A stretch of 8,704 bases of DNA from a bacterium (lineage in GTDB: Bacteria > Patescibacteriota > Minisyncoccia > Phycocordibacterales > Phycocordibacteraceae). A program made the translations under genes and the position numbers. How positions within the stretch are numbered: the first letter of the stretch is position 1; every line of letters starts with the position of its first letter. Under the pieces are notes generated by a model. The model was not told where the DNA came from, searched no databases, and worked only from the letters and a program-made list of their open reading frames with translations. The stretch is from the NCBI GenBank assembly GCA_021802795.1, contig JAJZRH010000008.1, positions 3,560-12,263 on the forward strand, written 5' to 3'. Below, piece after piece: positions 6,429 through 8,704 of this stretch.

Positions 6429-7499
6429 CTAATCCGCGTACGCGATAACGGGCGGTTTACGGAATGATACCGCGGTCGGCGCCTCCGCATAGCCCACGCG
6501 GAATATAAGGAACGGCTCCTCGGCGCTTCCGAGGTTTTTGCGTATCCGCGCATAGGCTTCCCGTACCAAAGCGCGCTCCTCCTCAGAAAATCCCGCCGGG
6601 GCTTCCTGTTCCAGAGTGCGCGCGAGGAAAAGCAGGCCGGTCACTATCTGGAGCGACATGCCGCGCGCGGCGGCGGCGAGCCATACGCGCTCAAGCAAGC
6701 GCCCGGCCTCAACGTACCGCGCACGATCAAACCGGTCGACGGTGATGACCCCGAACGCGGAGGCGCTCGCATTCTGTTTCGCGTTTATCGCGGCGACCAT
6801 CTTCGGGAATCCTATTTTTGCGAATGCCTTCGCCACCGACCAATGACGCAGCGCCTTGAAAAAGAGGCGGGCGGGCGGCGGCAGTTCAAGCGTGTAGACG
6901 TACAGGCCGTGCTCCCCCGCGTCGTTGCGTTCCTTTGACCAAAAGATGCTCCCGAAAAAGAGCGCGTGGAGCGGCTTGTTACCGAGGGCGGTCTCTTCCA
7001 TCGTCGTGAGCGCACGCGAGATCGGAGCCATTACTCCCGCATCCTCAAGAAGCGAGAGAGAAGCGCCGTTCGCGCCTTCGGCGGCGGCAAGGAGCGCTCG
7101 CTGATCATCTTCTGTAAGCGGCACTTTCTTATACGCCTTGCGGTTCGTGTGCCGGAGCGGGATCGCTTGCTGCAATTCCCGCTCCGCCCCGGAAAGCATG
7201 CCTCCCTCGCGCAGAACGAGTGCCGCAACGAGCGACCCTTCCCCGCGGTAGACAACCTCGGGCTCAAATCCCAAAGCTTTTGCTTCGAGTATGGCGTTCT
7301 CTAGAGCCGCTCCGAGCGCAAAGAACGTGCCGCTCCCGTCCAAATTGAAGAGCGCATTGTCTTTCTCCGGTATCGCATGGAACTCGATAGTGTTCGGCGC
7401 GCGGAAGACGAAGCGCCACGGCTGCGAATTGTCCCCCGACGGCGCCGCGACGGCGGCCGAAAGTATCTTTGCTATCCGCGCGTCGCGCTCCCCGTCCAT
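6429..7499 (-). CDS. Nitroreductase-family protein, Acg/Rv1355c C-terminal-like
   Basis: The protein is 356 aa. APSGDNSQPWRF (19-30) is the N-terminal flavin-phosphate binding motif of the nitroreductase fold. RHTNRKAY (116-123) matches the R-x-T-x-R motif of the Acg-like branch. Helix GRLLERVWLAAAARGMSLQ (266-284) and the C-terminal strand FRVGYAEAP (333-341) complete the family pattern. Such proteins usually bind FMN and use NAD(P)H, but in the Acg branch of mycobacteria FMN may be sequestered or the reductase activity lost, so the reaction is open. It starts 3 nt after the ThiF-like stop and ends 3 nt before the kinase start, in one operon. In actinobacterial Rv1355c-type proteins a ThiF-like domain and a nitroreductase domain are, to my knowledge, joined in one chain; here they are split into neighbouring genes. 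It is soluble, with no signal peptide. Confidence 0.8.
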   Translation of the reverse strand: MDGERDARIAKILSAAVAAPSGDNSQPWRFVFRAPNTIEFHAIPEKDNALFNLDGSGTFFALGAALENAILEAKALGFEPEVVYRGEGSLVAALVLREGGMLSGAERELQQAIPLRHTNRKAYKKVPLTEDDQRALLAAAEGANGASLSLLEDAGVMAPISRALTTMEETALGNKPLHALFFGSIFWSKERNDAGEHGLYVYTLELPPPARLFFKALRHWSVAKAFAKIGFPKMVAAINAKQNASASAFGVITVDRFDRARYVEAGRLLERVWLAAAARGMSLQIVTGLLFLARTLEQEAPAGFSEEERALVREAYARIRKNLGSAEEPFLIFRVGYAEAPTAVSFRKPPVIAYAD

Positions 7500-7502
7500 G
7501 AG

Positions 7503-8624
7503 CTAGAGGCCGATTGCGGCAAAGAAGTCTGCGCGCGCCCTTTCGCGGGCGCTCTTCACGTGCGGCGCGTGGTGTTCCGGATCAAGAAGCGCATCCAGGC
7601 TGATCTCGCATTTTTCTTCGTTCACGGCCTGCCCGAGCGCGAGCCGCTTCAGGATGTAGGCGATGGCGACGCCCGAAAGCGTCGCGGCGTCGCCAAGCTG
7701 CGGCCAGGAATATATCTCGCGGCCGACCTGGAGAAGCGAGCTCATCATGCGCTCGGTCACGAGCTCGGGACCGGCGATCTTCGTCGCCAGCTTGGGCAAG
7801 TCCGACGGCGTGAACGACTTGAACATTTCCACATTCACATCACCGATGACGCCGTTGAAGAGCTGTTTCGTCTTGTCGACATCGAAACGCTCCACCTCAA
7901 CGATAATGTTATCGCCGTTGTCGGTCGCCATCACGACGGGAATGCCGCGTTCGCGCGCCGCGAGCCGCAGCCGTATCTTTATCTCCAAGTTATCGGTCTC
8001 TTCGACCAGCACGTCGACGCCCTTAAGGAAGGCGTCCATTGTCTCCTCCGCAACGCCCGAGTCATACACGTCTATTTCGGCGTACGGGTTCAGCTGGTAG
8101 ATGTACTCGAGAACCAAATCGGTCTTCTTGCGCCCGAGCGCGAGGAAATCGAAGCGAATGCGGTTGAGGTTCGAAGCTGAGACTTCGTCCGGGTCGGCTA
8201 TCTTGATGCGGCGCGCGCCGCCCATGAGCGCGAACGTGAGCGCGCCGTGGCTCCCGACGGAGAGTCCCGCATACGCGACCGTGAGGCCGTACAACTTCTC
8301 CTGTTCTTCCTTCGTGATGATGTTGCGGTTGCGCGCCGTGCGTATTTCCTGATGCTCCTCATGCGGGAGATAGTGCGCAAGCGTGCCGTTCCACGGGAAG
8401 AAGAACCACTCCCCTACCTCCTCGAGCGGCTTACCGGCGCGGTACTCCTCGGTGAATGCCTGTACCTCTTCCGAATGGTCCTTGATGAACTTGAAGCGCG
8501 GATTACGAATGAGGAACAGATCTTCGAGAAGAAGGTCAAAGCGGTCAACGACTTTTGACGGCTGGAGGCGGTGCTTAGATGCAGAGAAAGATTCTTTTGA
8601 GCGATCCAATTGTTCCGGTTTCAT
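7503..8624 (-). CDS. ThiF/E1-like adenylyltransferase family protein (Rv1355c N-terminal type)
   Basis: The protein is 373 aa. A family-specific N-terminal part (about 25-110) contains FFFPWNGTLAHYLP (74-87) and RNRNIITKEEQ (98-108). A Rossmann-type E1/ThiF/MoeB domain follows: glycine-rich loop GLSVGSHG (120-127), ADPDEVSASNLNR (143-155, with the ATP-ribose Asp146 and the conserved Asn/Arg), and Lys166/Lys167. E1-like enzymes adenylate a carboxylate, often a protein C-terminus, with ATP. The only cysteine is Cys339, near the C-terminus, so both the catalytic thiol of classical E1 enzymes and the CxxC zinc site of MoeB/ThiF are missing. Adenylation without thioester transfer is therefore likely, or simple nucleotide binding. 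It heads the tightly spaced operon with the nitroreductase and kinase genes. ATG8624 follows an extended -10 by 6 nt; no ribosome binding site is visible. Confidence 0.85.
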   Translation of the reverse strand: MKPEQLDRSKESFSASKHRLQPSKVVDRFDLLLEDLFLIRNPRFKFIKDHSEEVQAFTEEYRAGKPLEEVGEWFFFPWNGTLAHYLPHEEHQEIRTARNRNIITKEEQEKLYGLTVAYAGLSVGSHGALTFALMGGARRIKIADPDEVSASNLNRIRFDFLALGRKKTDLVLEYIYQLNPYAEIDVYDSGVAEETMDAFLKGVDVLVEETDNLEIKIRLRLAARERGIPVVMATDNGDNIIVEVERFDVDKTKQLFNGVIGDVNVEMFKSFTPSDLPKLATKIAGPELVTERMMSSLLQVGREIYSWPQLGDAATLSGVAIAYILKRLALGQAVNEEKCEISLDALLDPEHHAPHVKSARERARADFFAAIGL

Positions 8625-8631
8625 ACCGGAA
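8613..8631 (-). promoter_or_regulatory. Perfect palindrome enclosing the start codon of the ThiF-like gene
   Basis: TTCCGGT (minus strand) and ACCGGAA form a 7-bp inverted repeat around the 5-nt spacer ATGAA, which contains the start codon. It touches the last base of the -10. It could be a repressor operator, or an RNA hairpin if transcription starts further upstream. Confidence 0.45.
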
Positions 8632-8639
8632 TACTAGCA
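8631..8639 (-). promoter_or_regulatory. Extended -10 of the ThiF-nitroreductase-kinase operon
   Basis: On the minus strand TGCTAGTAT fits TGnTAnnnT and ends 6 nt before the ATG at 8624, which predicts a leaderless operon mRNA. No clear -35 is found 17-18 nt upstream, as is common with extended -10 promoters. Confidence 0.55.
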
Positions 8640-8649
8640 CGCGCTCCGT

Positions 8650-8704
8650 TTACGATTGCTGTACTACCCACGGCTGTTTGATGCCCGGCTTGAAATAGAG
8701 CGGG
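8650..8704 (-). CDS. C-terminal end of an unidentified protein (cut by window edge)
   Basis: The minus strand is open from the window edge to a TAA at 8652-8650. The last 17 residues read PLYFKPGIKQPWVVQQS. The tail is short and I do not recognise the family. It is treated as coding because it lies just upstream of the ThiF-like gene in the same direction with a 25-bp gap, and its composition looks protein-like. Its identity would help define the function of the operon. Confidence 0.5.
   Translation of the reverse strand, partial: PLYFKPGIKQPWVVQQS

Noticed and set aside
7377..8180. Plus-strand open frame of 267 codons opposite the nitroreductase and ThiF-like genes
   Set aside because: It spans the junction of two well-supported minus-strand genes and matches no family; a shadow frame.

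Overview
The window looks like chromosomal sequence from a small-genome bacterium of the Candidate Phyla Radiation (Patescibacteria, probably a Parcubacteria-type lineage). This is an inference. It rests on tight gene packing, the near absence of Shine-Dalgarno sequences, -10 boxes placed so that several mRNAs would begin at the AUG, two of three tRNA genes lacking an encoded CCA, and the general look of the proteins. No ribosomal or phylogenetic marker gene is present, so the assignment is moderate.

Left part (1 to about 2059) is an integrated mobile element. It holds the N-terminal part of an AT-rich OLD/RecF-like AAA ATPase on the minus strand, and, divergent from it with only 23 bp between the preferred start codons, a large serine recombinase (574..2121). 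The recombinase reading frame runs through an antisense tRNA-Thr(GGU) gene (2057..2132) and takes its last codons and stop from it. The tRNA promoter and 5' part lie on the right, so the element is expected to extend leftwards out of the window.

Middle part (2133..3000) holds the tRNA-Thr promoter, a stand-alone cupin of the mannose-6-phosphate isomerase type (2200..2553) followed by a 16-bp-stem terminator, a roughly 180 bp hairpin-rich noncoding stretch bearing a copied 3' end of the neighbouring tRNA-Asp, tRNA-Asp(GUC) on the minus strand, and an unusual CAU-anticodon tRNA on the plus strand.

Right part (3009..8704) is a minus-strand block. Transcription runs from a gene cut by the right edge (last 17 residues seen) to a ThiF/E1-like adenylyltransferase, an Acg/Rv1355c-like nitroreductase, and a 7TM histidine kinase, the last three spaced by only 3 nt. 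A lipid- or peptide-exporter-type ABC half-transporter follows and appears to have its own promoter. The ThiF and nitroreductase pair corresponds to domains I recall being fused in actinobacterial Rv1355c-type proteins. Together with a membrane sensor and an exporter they suggest a redox or modification system of unknown substrate, which is the best candidate here for undescribed biology.
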